Below are positions 1 through 8,011 of a stretch of 64,000 nt of DNA, piece after piece. A program made the translations under genes and the position numbers. The stretch comes from Elizabethkingia meningoseptica_A (GTDB lineage: Bacteria > Bacteroidota > Bacteroidia > Flavobacteriales > Weeksellaceae): NCBI RefSeq assembly GCF_045762675.1, contig NZ_JBJDLK010000002.1, positions 681,589-745,588 of the forward strand. The letters are read 5' to 3'. The notes beneath the pieces are model-generated. The model was not told where the DNA came from. It saw only the letters and a program-made list of their open reading frames with translations, and did not search any database. Within the stretch, counting starts at the first letter, position 1; each line of letters begins with the position of its first letter.

Positions 1-1
1 A

Positions 2-238
2 TACGGACTTGATGTAGATATATACGATCCGTGGGTGGATGCTAAAGAAGTAAAACAGAAGTATAAAATAAATATGCTTGAAAATATAGCATACGATAAA
101 AAATACGATGCTATTATTCTTGCCGTATCACATAACGAATTCCTTACACTGGATTTAAATAGTTTAAGAAAAGAAACCGCGGTGGTGTTCGATATAAAAG
201 CACGACTGGACCGGGAACTTGTAGATGCAAGGTTGTAA
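2..238 (+). CDS. Nucleotide-sugar (UDP-type) dehydrogenase, C-terminal end, partial
   Basis: The reading frame is open from the window edge (codons from base 2) to TAA at 236-238, so only the last 78 residues are present. They read like the C-terminal domain of UDP-glucose/UDP-N-acetyl-hexosamine 6-dehydrogenases: a strand ending in D-x-Y-D-P, then A-I-I-L-A-V-x-H, and near the end V-V-F-D-I-K followed by L-V-D-A-R-L. The family makes UDP-uronic acids in the cytoplasm for capsule or O-antigen, so a polysaccharide locus probably lies upstream. An in-frame GTG at 35 is not the real start because homology runs upstream of it. The exact substrate cannot be told from this fragment. Confidence 0.85.
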   Translation, partial: YGLDVDIYDPWVDAKEVKQKYKINMLENIAYDKKYDAIILAVSHNEFLTLDLNSLRKETAVVFDIKARLDRELVDARL

Positions 239-270
239 TATAAATGATACTTTAATTAGTTATAATAAAT

Positions 271-305
271 AACCCCTCATAAATATGAAATTTATGAGGG
301 GTTTA
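271..305. terminator. Rho-independent terminator between convergent genes
   Basis: A 14-bp perfect inverted repeat (271-284 with 290-303; AACCCCTCATAAAT arm) around a 5-base loop is followed by AT-rich DNA. It lies between the dehydrogenase and the convergent ChaN-like gene and can serve both strands. Confidence 0.85.
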
Positions 306-341
306 AATTTTATCAGAAAAAGAGTTGACTCATTATTCCTG

Positions 342-1214
342 CTAATATGTTTTTGTCATATCAGCAGGAATAATCAGGTTATATTCCGTAGGGATATAAT
401 CTTTTTCAGGCACCGGAAGGTCCGGATCAGTGGATTCAAAAACTGAGATAACGGCAATTTTAAGTGCCGGATTCTTTTGCTTGAGGTACCAGTATATTCC
501 GCCATATTCCTTACTGTGGTAGTTTCCGTTGTAATGGATAAATGTTTTTCCCGGCTGTACGTTTCTATAAATAGATTCCGCCATTGTAGCATCTTTTACT
601 GCCTGAGCAGAAATAAAATTCATTATTTTCATAGCATCCGCATGCTCTCCCATCATGGACTTCATTTCTTTATAACCCGGTGTATCCAGTGTTACTTTTA
701 CGGGTAATCCGGCGATATACGTTTTCTCCAATGGAGTTAATGCATTCAGCGATTCAAGTCCTTGTTTTGCTACCTGTGAGGCAAATTTTCTCGGGATGTT
801 TCCGGCAATAAATTTCAGTTTTTTTGCTTTGGCAAAATCCAGAAGAGGTTTGTAGTCTGTTGTATAATTGTTCCATAAACGCACAGAATCTTTTAAATTC
901 TTCGGATCTATATTTCCGGTAAGATAATGGTCTATCTGTGACTGGTTATCACGTTCAAACATCTCTGCTCCCAAAATCAGCTGCTGTTGTTTCTTTTTAT
1001 ATAAACCCTCTGTTATCCGCAATTGTAACCAATGTATGATAGAATTATTATGTAATTCTCCAAACAATACCACATCGTAGTCTGCTAATTGGCGGAGCAC
1101 TTTTTGGGGCTTTATTGCTTTTCCTTTTTTGTTATAAAAGCGGTAGGCATAGAAGTTCTGAGCATTTGCCAACCCAAAACCCAATACGACAAGGGCAAAA
1201 AATAGTTTTTTCAT
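342..1214 (-). CDS. ChaN-like haem/iron-regulated secreted protein (PF04187 type)
   Basis: About 290 residues. I chose the internal ATG at 1214 because a signal peptide starts exactly there (MKKLFFALVV..., ending LANAQ); the longer frame to 1244 would add ten odd residues in front. Motif evidence for the Cofac_haem_bdg_2 (ChaN) family is V-V-L-F-G-E-L-H-N-N after about residue 40 and, near the end, H-Y-N-G-N-Y-H-S-K-E-Y-G. ChaN of Campylobacter binds cofacial haems at the outer membrane and is iron regulated. That role fits the haem uptake operon upstream in the same orientation, though about 490 bases separate them and a (TG)n tract lies in this gene's own promoter region. The haem-binding role here is inferred. 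Confidence 0.75.
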   Translation of the reverse strand: MKKLFFALVVLGFGLANAQNFYAYRFYNKKGKAIKPQKVLRQLADYDVVLFGELHNNSIIHWLQLRITEGLYKKKQQQLILGAEMFERDNQSQIDHYLTGNIDPKNLKDSVRLWNNYTTDYKPLLDFAKAKKLKFIAGNIPRKFASQVAKQGLESLNALTPLEKTYIAGLPVKVTLDTPGYKEMKSMMGEHADAMKIMNFISAQAVKDATMAESIYRNVQPGKTFIHYNGNYHSKEYGGIYWYLKQKNPALKIAVISVFESTDPDLPVPEKDYIPTEYNLIIPADMTKTY

Positions 1215-1293
1215 ATTCTGATCCCAATTATATTTTTTTAACATAAACTATACTAAAACCACATAGATTCCGTGTTAAAAACCAATAAGAGTC

Positions 1294-1318
1294 TGTGTGT
1301 GTGTGTGTGTGTGTGTGT
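1294..1318. repeat. Dinucleotide (TG)12 microsatellite
   Basis: An uninterrupted TG run of 25 bases lies 80-104 bases upstream of the ChaN-like start codon. Nothing in the neighbourhood suggests coding. Confidence 0.95.
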
Positions 1319-1410
1319 CTTTTAGCATTAAGAAATTAAGAGCATTGCGCCTGCATTCCTTAATCAACTTAATAACTTAATACTTGGAGCAAAACTTAAA
1401 TTTTACGTAC

Positions 1411-1443
1411 AGCCTTGGCAAGGTTTGAAACCTTGCAAAGGCT
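1411..1443. repeat. Intergenic palindromic element
   Basis: A near-perfect inverted repeat (left arm AGCCTTGGCAAGGT at 1411-1424, right arm 1430-1443, one mismatch) lies between hmuS and the ChaN-like gene. It has no T-run, so a REP-like palindrome is more likely than a terminator. The rest of 1215-1705 shows no gene; an imperfect GC-rich hairpin around 1586-1618 could end the hmu transcript. Confidence 0.6.
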
Positions 1444-1705
1444 CCTCAAAAGTTGTTCAGAACTTTAGTTTTATATATTCCTGTATTAGGATCGTCGCTA
1501 AAGTACATATAAGTTAGAAAATCTCCGATTCTCTGTGTTAAAAATACAGTTATTAAACTAAATTTATGTTATGAATTTAAAAAAGACCGCCTTGAAATAG
1601 TATGTTTCGCAGCGGCCTCAACATTTAAATTTGATTTGGATATTATTTTTTTAATACACGACAAAGTTGTGAATCGGTCAATGAGTCAATGAATGAATTC
1701 TCAAT

Positions 1706-2734
1706 TCAATGCTCTAATTCTGCAACCAGATCTTTCCATTCCTTTAGTTCAGGAATTCCCGGTTTTCTTTTCCCAAAGAATTGTACAATAAACTCACCGT
1801 CTTTGTTAAATACTTCAACCGCATGTACCATTCCGTCTTCAGTCGGTTTCTTCACCACCCATGCCTCAGCAATTTTTTCTGTATCCAGGTGAAGATTAAA
1901 ATCAGGATCCATTACATTGATCCAGCTGTTGTACCACAATACTTTTTCAACTTCGCCGGTATGAATTTGTATAATTCCGCGGTTTCCAACAAATACCATA
2001 ATAGGTAAATGTCTTTCAGCTGCAGTTTCTAAAAGCATGACAACTTTCTTAGGATCAATTTTCTTTACAAATTCATCCGAAGCCAAACGTAGCGCCTGTG
2101 TTCTGGACACTCCGAATTTTTTGGTCATTGAAAAGAAGTCATGTGTATCTTTTAGTTCAGACCATGCTTTTCTGAAGCTTTCAACATCAATTTCTGCATC
2201 CGGTTTTTCAACTGCTTTTGGAGTTAATGCTTCAAAAACAAATTCCTGATTCTGGTCTTCTGCTTTGTATTTTTCTACCAGACTGCCAAATGCCTCCGTA
2301 TTGCTAAACTTAGTGAGGTATATTTTATGAAGTGCCAGTCCGTCTTTTCCAAAAAACTGTAAACTTTTTTTATCACCTTCTACTACGGCAAAAGCATGTT
2401 TCCATGAGTTAAGGAAAATTCTAAGGTCAATATCTTCTCCTACGAATAATTGTGCATGGGGGTTACTGAAATCTCCGTTCAGATAAGTCCCCTTTCTTTC
2501 GTGTACACATTCATTGTTTCTTGTTAAAGCCATTACTTTTCCAAGCTGCTCTACATCGGTAAGGATTCCTGCAAAATCAGGTTTCAGTACAGTTACTCCT
2601 TCACCAATATTGGTTACCAGAAGATCTGCTTCGCTTACACCTAACTGATCTGCTGCATTTCTGATTCTTAAATGTGGATTTTCTGCTTTCAGATTATCCC
2701 ATCTTTCTTTTAAATCTCCGACTAATGTATTCAT
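1706..2734 (-). CDS. hmuS: Haemin-degrading/trafficking factor HmuS (HemS family)
   Basis: 342 residues, the usual length for HemS/HmuS/ChuS proteins, which bind haem in the cytoplasm after uptake and in several species degrade it to release iron. The N-terminal half has the family signature L-T-R-N-x-x-C-V-H-E-R-K-G followed by L-F-V-G-E-D-I-D-L-R-I-F. The C-terminal half repeats the fold, with I-M-V-F-V-G-N-R-G-I-I-Q-I-H-T-G and a second D-x-x-F-N-L-H-L-D segment. It is the last gene of the hmu operon and starts 4 bases after the methyltransferase, so it is probably translationally coupled. Whether it degrades haem or only carries it cannot be read from sequence. Confidence 0.93.
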   Translation of the reverse strand: MNTLVGDLKERWDNLKAENPHLRIRNAADQLGVSEADLLVTNIGEGVTVLKPDFAGILTDVEQLGKVMALTRNNECVHERKGTYLNGDFSNPHAQLFVGEDIDLRIFLNSWKHAFAVVEGDKKSLQFFGKDGLALHKIYLTKFSNTEAFGSLVEKYKAEDQNQEFVFEALTPKAVEKPDAEIDVESFRKAWSELKDTHDFFSMTKKFGVSRTQALRLASDEFVKKIDPKKVVMLLETAAERHLPIMVFVGNRGIIQIHTGEVEKVLWYNSWINVMDPDFNLHLDTEKIAEAWVVKKPTEDGMVHAVEVFNKDGEFIVQFFGKRKPGIPELKEWKDLVAELEH

Positions 2735-2738
2735 TATG

Positions 2739-3389
2739 TTACTTTTTTATAGTTAAAATTGTATATCTTCTTTTCACAGGTTCGTCACCTGTTTTACTTT
2801 TTATCCATTCTTCTTTCTGAGTGAATGTAACCTCTGAAAATTCACTTTTGCTGATCAGTTCCTGTACATCATTATTATTATACAGCTGAAAACCGTAGGA
2901 TGTGAATGGTAAATTTTCCATAAAGTCTTTTTGTCCGAATGTGAGAACAAAAACTCCGTTATCCTTTAAAACCCTGTATATTTCATTAAGAAAGTCCGGC
3001 GGGCTTATCCAGAAATAAAGGGTGTTAACTGTAAATATTTTATCAAAATACCGATCTTCAAACGGAATATTCCGCCCGTCATAAACCATGAATTCTGCCT
3101 GATTCCGGAATGCTTTATTTTTCTCTACCGCTTCATTCCTCATTGTTTCCGAAATATCCAGTCCGGTATAGCTAAGATTATCAGCCTGCTTCAGCAGCTG
3201 TTCAAGATGTCCTGCGTTGCCATGTCCTATTTCCAGAATATGATCTGCAGGATTAAGCTCCATCGATTTTATGCTTTCCAGAGTCATGGATATATTGGTA
3301 GCATTCATCATTTCCGCGACTTCTATTCCTTTTTCTCCATCCGGATTCGCTAAATTCTTTGCCAGTAATTTTAAATCTTCTGTATTCAT
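2739..3389 (-). CDS. Class I SAM-dependent methyltransferase in the haem operon
   Basis: 216 residues from the ATG at 3389, chosen over an upstream TTG at 3398 because it follows the hmuV stop by one base. The Rossmann SAM-binding motif I is I-L-E-I-G-H-G-N-A-G-H near residue 50; the acidic end of beta-2 (Y-T-G-L-D-I-S) and the post-I region Y-D-G-R-N-I-P-F follow (methyltransf_11/25 type). The substrate is unknown. Its position between hmuV and hmuS, with almost no spacing, says it is co-expressed with haem import, so a role in haem or tetrapyrrole breakdown is a reasonable guess only. Confidence 0.85.
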   Translation of the reverse strand: MNTEDLKLLAKNLANPDGEKGIEVAEMMNATNISMTLESIKSMELNPADHILEIGHGNAGHLEQLLKQADNLSYTGLDISETMRNEAVEKNKAFRNQAEFMVYDGRNIPFEDRYFDKIFTVNTLYFWISPPDFLNEIYRVLKDNGVFVLTFGQKDFMENLPFTSYGFQLYNNNDVQELISKSEFSEVTFTQKEEWIKSKTGDEPVKRRYTILTIKK

Positions 3390-3390
3390 A

Positions 3391-4167
3391 CTAACCAAAA
3401 ATAATCATAGGGTTATCGTTTACAGGATTCTTACAAATCATACAAGGGAAATTGTAAGCTTCACTTATTTTTTCTTTTGTAAAAACTTCTTCTGGTTTTC
3501 CGTAGGCAGCAACTCTTCCGTTTTTCATCAAAAGAACTTTATCTGCATATCGTGCTGCCAGATTCAGGTCGTGTAATACCACAATTGCGGAATTGGCATT
3601 CCGTGTAAATCCTTTAATCATTTCCAGAGCCCTGTACTGGTATTTTATATCCAGATTATTCAGCGGTTCATCCAGAAAAATTAACTTATGAGCCACTTCA
3701 TTTTCCAGCTGCGCCATTACTCTCGACAAATGTACCCGCTGTTTTTCACCACCCGACAGACTATTGTAATCTCTGTCTTTTAAATGAACAATATCAGTTT
3801 CCAGTAACATTTTACTCATGGCTTCCTGGTCATCTTTTCCGGGATGTCCGTCAAAATACGGATAACGCCCCATCATCACAACATCTTTTACCTGTAAAGG
3901 AATATCATTACTATTGTGTTGGGAAAATTTAGCTTTATGTCTGGACAATTCCTGAATTTCCCATTCTGAAATCAGTTTGTTTTTGAATAAAACCTGTGGT
4001 TTTTCTTCCTGTTTGATTTCATTGGCCAAAACACTCAGCAAACTGGACTTACCGGCACCATTAGGCCCTACAATTGCAAGAAACTCCCCATATTCCAGTG
4101 AGACATCTACCCCATCCAGAATATGAAATTTCTTATGCCGATAATTGATGCGATGTGCCCGTATCAT
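3391..4167 (-). CDS. hmuV: Haemin ABC transporter ATP-binding protein HmuV
   Basis: 258 residues. Walker A G-P-N-G-A-G-K-S-S near residue 35, Q-loop region S-Q-H-N, ABC signature L-S-G-G-E-K-Q-R, Walker B L-I-F-L-D-E-P with the D-loop N-N-L-D, and switch histidine in V-V-L-H-D-L-N-L-A-A-R-Y. The FecE/BtuD-like pattern, especially H-D-L-N-L-A, is that of iron-complex and haem importers. The ATG overlaps the hmuU stop as ATGA, so the two are translationally coupled. With HmuU it should power import of haem delivered by HmuT across the inner membrane. Confidence 0.93.
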   Translation of the reverse strand: MIRAHRINYRHKKFHILDGVDVSLEYGEFLAIVGPNGAGKSSLLSVLANEIKQEEKPQVLFKNKLISEWEIQELSRHKAKFSQHNSNDIPLQVKDVVMMGRYPYFDGHPGKDDQEAMSKMLLETDIVHLKDRDYNSLSGGEKQRVHLSRVMAQLENEVAHKLIFLDEPLNNLDIKYQYRALEMIKGFTRNANSAIVVLHDLNLAARYADKVLLMKNGRVAAYGKPEEVFTKEKISEAYNFPCMICKNPVNDNPMIIFG

Positions 4168-5207
4168 GATAAAGATTTTTTATGTTTCATTAAAATTGCA
4201 ATGAAAACAGGCCCTCCCATTAGCGCTGTCAGAATCCCGATCGGTAATTCCGATGGCGCTACAATACTTCTGCTGAAGGTATCGGCGACCAAAAGCAGCA
4301 CCGCCCCGAAAATTGCAGATAAAGGCAGAATAAAGTAATAGTTGGACCGGAATAACAGTCTCAGTATGTAGGGTACAATAAGTCCTACAAAGCCAATAGT
4401 TCCGGAAAATGCTACACAAGTACCCACCATTAGTGCTACAATTACTACAATTTGTTTTTTTAGTTTTTCAACATTAATTCCAAGATGCATTGCATCTTTC
4501 TCCCCCAGCAGCATAGCGTTCAGTGCTTTCCCTTTAGGGAGCAAAATAAAATAAGAGATCAGAAGTACCACCAGCAATACCAGATTTTTGGTCCAGGTTG
4601 CGGCAGCCAGACTTCCCAGATTCCAGAAAGTAAGATCTCTAAGCTGATCATCTTTTGACAGATAAATCAGGAATCCTGTAATGGCAAAACCAATGGCCGT
4701 AATAGCAACGCCTGTAAGAAGCATCATAATGACATTTGTTTTTCCGCCATTCGTAGAAATTCTGTATACCAGCAGCATTGATATTAAAGCACCTGTAAAA
4801 GCCGAAATTCCCACCAATGAGAATTGTACTGCTTCGGGAAGATAAGCTTTAAAATGACCTCCTAAAACAATTGCAACAGCTGCCAGCAATGTCGCTCCGG
4901 AAGTAAGACCTATTAAATCTCCTGTTGCCAGCGGATTTCTGAACAATCCCTGTAACGCAGTTCCCGATACAGACAGCATACTTCCTACTAAAACAGCCAT
5001 TACAATACGGGATAATCTTACATCCCAAATAATGTATTTATCACCTGGCAAAAGCGCCGGGTCTTTTGTTACAACCTGCCATAATGCCTTAAACGGAGAT
5101 TTTCCTCCAAAATCATAAACCCCTGTATAAAGGGAAATTATCGCTAATATTAACAGCAGTAATCCCCCTGTTATAAGGTAGAAATATAGTTTATTTTGTG
5201 TTCTCAA
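4164..5207 (-). CDS. hmuU: FecCD-family haemin ABC transporter permease HmuU
   Basis: 347 residues with about nine or ten hydrophobic segments. Family motifs include I-W-D-V-R-L-S-R-I-V-M-A near residue 65, followed by G-T-A-L-Q-G-L-F-R-N-P-L-A and, near the C-terminus, G-L-I-V-P-Y-I-L-R and A-P-S-E-L-P-I-G-I-L-T-A-L-M-G-G-P. The start is a TTG at 5207 lying 17 bases inside hmuT; no ATG upstream fits, and the N-terminal membrane helix begins about ten residues later. It forms the channel of the haem importer with HmuV. Confidence 0.92.
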   Translation of the reverse strand: MRTQNKLYFYLITGGLLLLILAIISLYTGVYDFGGKSPFKALWQVVTKDPALLPGDKYIIWDVRLSRIVMAVLVGSMLSVSGTALQGLFRNPLATGDLIGLTSGATLLAAVAIVLGGHFKAYLPEAVQFSLVGISAFTGALISMLLVYRISTNGGKTNVIMMLLTGVAITAIGFAITGFLIYLSKDDQLRDLTFWNLGSLAAATWTKNLVLLVVLLISYFILLPKGKALNAMLLGEKDAMHLGINVEKLKKQIVVIVALMVGTCVAFSGTIGFVGLIVPYILRLLFRSNYYFILPLSAIFGAVLLLVADTFSRSIVAPSELPIGILTALMGGPVFIAILMKHKKSLS

Positions 5208-6069
5208 TTAACAGTTTGTTTAATTCAACAGCAGCCTCTCCCAGCCTTGGACCAAAACCTGAAACCAGACCTCCGTCCATTGAAATGATCTTCTTATTTT
5301 TCCCGGCATTTGTTTGTGCTACTCCCGGCATCTTCAGTACGGCATCATTCCCTCCGGCTCCCGTTAATCCGCTTGTGAACAGGAATAAAATATCCGGATT
5401 AGCCTTTACAATAGCTTCGGGCGTCAGCGTTTTAAAATCATCGAATTCAGTAATTGCATTTTCTCCGCCGGCAAGACCGATCAGTTTTTCCATGGGTGTA
5501 TTTTTCCCGGCTACCATCAGATTATTCCCTCTGGCATAAATGAACAATACTTTTGGCTTTTTTGCCAATGGCTGAAGCTGTTTAAGATCCGCATCTATTT
5601 TATCATTTAATTTCTGGTAGTCGGTATTTCCAACTGCTTTTGCTACTTGTTCTATTAATTTTTTAGTACCATCCACAGAGAATTCCTGTTTGAATATTTC
5701 CGATTTAATACCGGAGGATTGTACTTTTTTAAGTAATTCCGGATTCAGATCTTTATCAGATGCCAGAATAAGAGTTGGACTAAGCGCCATAATCGGTTCG
5801 ATAGTCATAGATCTTACATGTCCCAGATCTTTTGCTGTACTCTTCAATTCTTTTGGATAGGTACTTGTAACATCTGTTCCTACAATTTCACTTTCATGCC
5901 CTAAAGCACTTACAATTTCTGTAATCCCTCCGCTTAAAGTTACAATTTTATTTGCCGCTTTCGGGTTGTCCGAAGTTTGTTCGGTTTTAGTTTCGTTAGA
6001 CTTATCTCCATCTTTCTTGCAGGAATACAATGCCAGCATCACGGATGCCATTAATACTATTTTTTTCAT
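5191..6069 (-). CDS. hmuT: Haemin ABC transporter substrate-binding lipoprotein HmuT
   Basis: 292 residues. A lipobox (A-L-Y-S-C, Cys16) shows a membrane-anchored periplasmic lipoprotein. The body is a PBP type III fold: I-V-T-L-S-G-G-I-T-E-I-V near residue 45, and the helix-capping loops D-L-G-H-V-R-S and P-M-E-K-L-I-G-L-A-G-G. First gene of hmuTUV-methyltransferase-hmuS. No TonB-dependent haem receptor is present in this window. Expression is presumably iron-regulated, but I could not define a convincing Fur box in 6070-6194. Confidence 0.92.
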   Translation of the reverse strand: MKKIVLMASVMLALYSCKKDGDKSNETKTEQTSDNPKAANKIVTLSGGITEIVSALGHESEIVGTDVTSTYPKELKSTAKDLGHVRSMTIEPIMALSPTLILASDKDLNPELLKKVQSSGIKSEIFKQEFSVDGTKKLIEQVAKAVGNTDYQKLNDKIDADLKQLQPLAKKPKVLFIYARGNNLMVAGKNTPMEKLIGLAGGENAITEFDDFKTLTPEAIVKANPDILFLFTSGLTGAGGNDAVLKMPGVAQTNAGKNKKIISMDGGLVSGFGPRLGEAAVELNKLLIENTK

Positions 6070-6194
6070 ATAGCGCTATTTTAGATTCTCAAAACATTTT
6101 AGTTTTACAATATTACACTTTTATTTAGAATTAATAAAAATAATATTTAATGATAAATTTCATTTTCTTGTATGGTACAATGCAACGCACAAAA

Positions 6195-6222
6195 AAGCCT
6201 CAGAACAAATATTCTGAGGCTT
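6195..6222. terminator. Terminator downstream of fabV
   Basis: An 11-bp perfect stem (AAGCCTCAGAA, 6195-6205 with 6212-6222) is followed on the minus strand by a T-run (the A-run 6191-6196). A second, imperfect hairpin lies at 6236-6261. Confidence 0.85.
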
Positions 6223-6278
6223 AATAAATCAGTATAAAAACGATTCCGGGGAACCGTTTTTCATATTTAATGTAAAAA

Positions 6279-7481
6279 TTATCCTTCTATACTTGGGATA
6301 TTTACAACTTCATTGGTTTCTTTTTCGTAGTCAATACCCGGAACTTCAAAGCCAAATAACTGGAAGAAATCTTTACGGTATCCCTCGATATCGCTTATTT
6401 CAGCTAGTGTTTCAGTAGAAACATTATTCCAAAGCGCTGCTACTTCTTTTTGTACATCTTCACGCATTTCCCAGTCATCAATACGGATTCTGCCTTTATC
6501 ATCTAATAGTACTTCAGCATTTTCAGTATATAACCTGTCTGCAAATAATCGTTGCATCTGCTCGATTGTTCCTTCGTGAATACCTTTCGCTTTCATTACT
6601 TTATAAAGAAGAGAGATATAAAGCGGTACTACAGGAATTGCAGAACTGGATTGTGTTACCAGTGCCTTGTTAACCGATACGTAAGAAATCCCGTTCAGAT
6701 CTTTCAACAGCTCATTAAGTACAGGAACGGTTCCTTCCAGATCATTTTTAGCCTGGCCAATAGTTCCGTTTCTGTAAATAGGGAATGTTAATTCAGGGCC
6801 AATATAAGAGTAAGCAACTGTTTTAACACCTTCTGCCAATACACCTGCATTTTTTAAATCTTCAATCCAGAATTTCCAGTCTTCACCACCCATTACGGCA
6901 ATTGTATTCTGAATATCTTCCTCCTTGTCTACAGGCTGAATACTGATATCTGAAACTACTCCGGTATGGAAATCAACTGTTTTATTTGTAAAAGGCTCTC
7001 CTATAGGCTTCAATACAGATGAATAGGCAACCCCGGTTTTAGGATGTGTACGTCTTGGAGAAGCAAGGCTGTATACCACTAAATCTACTTGTCCTAAATC
7101 TTTTTTAATAAGATCGATTGTCTGCTGTTTTACCTCATCGGAAAACGCATCACCATTAATACTTTTTGCATATAATCCTGCTTCCTGTGCTTCTTTTTCA
7201 AAAGCTGCAGAGTTATACCATCCTGCTGTAGCCAGTTTACCTTCTGATGGTGCTTTTTCAAAGAAAACACCAATCGTTGCTGCGCCTGATCCGAAAGCAG
7301 CAGAAATTCTGGAAGATAAACCAAATCCTGTAGAAGCACCTATTACCAGTACTTTTTTAGGTCCATTTTTAATCTCACCTTTGGATTTTACATAATCAAT
7401 CTGATTTTTAACATTCTGTAAAGCTCCTTCAGGATGTGCAGTAAGGCAGATAAACCCTCTGACACGCGGTTGTATTATCAT
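6279..7481 (-). CDS. fabV: Enoyl-ACP reductase FabV (trans-2-enoyl reductase)
   Basis: 400 residues, exactly the FabV/TER length. It catalyses the NAD(P)H-dependent last reduction of each fatty-acid elongation cycle. Seen: the N-terminal I-Q-P-R-V-R-G-F-I-C-L-T-A-H-P signature, the nucleotide-binding loop G-A-S-T-G-F-G near residue 50, and the catalytic Tyr-x8-Lys as Tyr236/Lys245 in Y-R-N-G-T-I-G-Q-A-K. FabV isozymes are typically insensitive to triclosan (family knowledge). It stands alone between two terminators/spacers, with a good promoter at 7514-7544. Confidence 0.95.
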   Translation of the reverse strand: MIIQPRVRGFICLTAHPEGALQNVKNQIDYVKSKGEIKNGPKKVLVIGASTGFGLSSRISAAFGSGAATIGVFFEKAPSEGKLATAGWYNSAAFEKEAQEAGLYAKSINGDAFSDEVKQQTIDLIKKDLGQVDLVVYSLASPRRTHPKTGVAYSSVLKPIGEPFTNKTVDFHTGVVSDISIQPVDKEEDIQNTIAVMGGEDWKFWIEDLKNAGVLAEGVKTVAYSYIGPELTFPIYRNGTIGQAKNDLEGTVPVLNELLKDLNGISYVSVNKALVTQSSSAIPVVPLYISLLYKVMKAKGIHEGTIEQMQRLFADRLYTENAEVLLDDKGRIRIDDWEMREDVQKEVAALWNNVSTETLAEISDIEGYRKDFFQLFGFEVPGIDYEKETNEVVNIPSIEG

Positions 7482-7513
7482 AGTTCTTAATTTTCAATAT
7501 TATTTAATGAATA

Positions 7514-7544
7514 CAAATGTAGTAAGACATGACAAAATGCACAA
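7514..7544 (-). promoter_or_regulatory. Bacteroidota-type promoter of fabV
   Basis: On the minus strand a -7 box TACATTTG (7521-7514) is preceded by TTG at 7544-7542 with a 20-base spacer. This matches the TTG-N19/20-TAnnTTTG pattern, about 33 bases upstream of the ATG. Confidence 0.6.
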
Positions 7545-7576
7545 ATAATCTGCTAAATCCTAATTTCTTTTCCGGC

Positions 7577-7998
7577 TAATAACCACAAAAGACACAAAAA
7601 TTTTTAAATACTAAAGTATACTAATCTACGAGATTAGCGAGCAGATATAATCTCACGCAGATTATACAGATTATACAGATTTTTTTGTTTTGAACTGATG
7701 TGTAATTATCTTGGTAATCTACGCAATTCTTTGCTGGTAAAAAGCCCATGTATCTATGTGGTTAATAACACTTACTAACGAGAGCTTCTTCTCATATTAA
7801 CAAAGGTTTTCACTCGGGGAAAATACAATCTTTATTTATAGAATCTCTATACTAAGTCCATAGTAACTATGGATTTGCTATGGACTTAGTATGGACTTGC
7901 TATGGACTTATTCTGAATAAAGCCCCAATAATACCGGATTAATTACCCTGGCAATTATATACTTTTGGTAAAAAAATCTGTGTATCTACGTCGTTAAT
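7577..7998. repeat. Intergenic repeat region (dispersed element, partial copies)
   Basis: This gene-free stretch contains an ACCACAAAAGACACAAAAA segment at about 7581 and a 'GTAATTA...GGTAATCTA...CTGGTAAAA...CTATGTGGTTAAT' series at 7691-7768. These match, in the same order but diverged, the two tandem copies at 58.5-58.9 kb. A fragment of the end (GTATCTACGTCGTTAATG) recurs at 7980-7998. There are no coding signs. Confidence 0.6.
7851..7911. repeat. 11-bp tandem repeat with inverted first copy
   Basis: Four head-to-tail 11-base units (TATGGATTTGC, TATGGACTTAG, TATGGACTTGC, TATGGACTTAT) occupy 7869-7911. An inverted copy (ACTAAGTCCATAG, 7851-7863) is exactly complementary to 7878-7890. Confidence 0.9.
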
Positions 7999-8011
7999 GT
8001 CCCATCATTAA

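Noticed and set aside
6070..6180. Fur box upstream of hmuT
   Set aside because: AT-rich half-palindromes exist around 6121-6141, but none matches a Fur consensus well enough in a genome this AT-rich.
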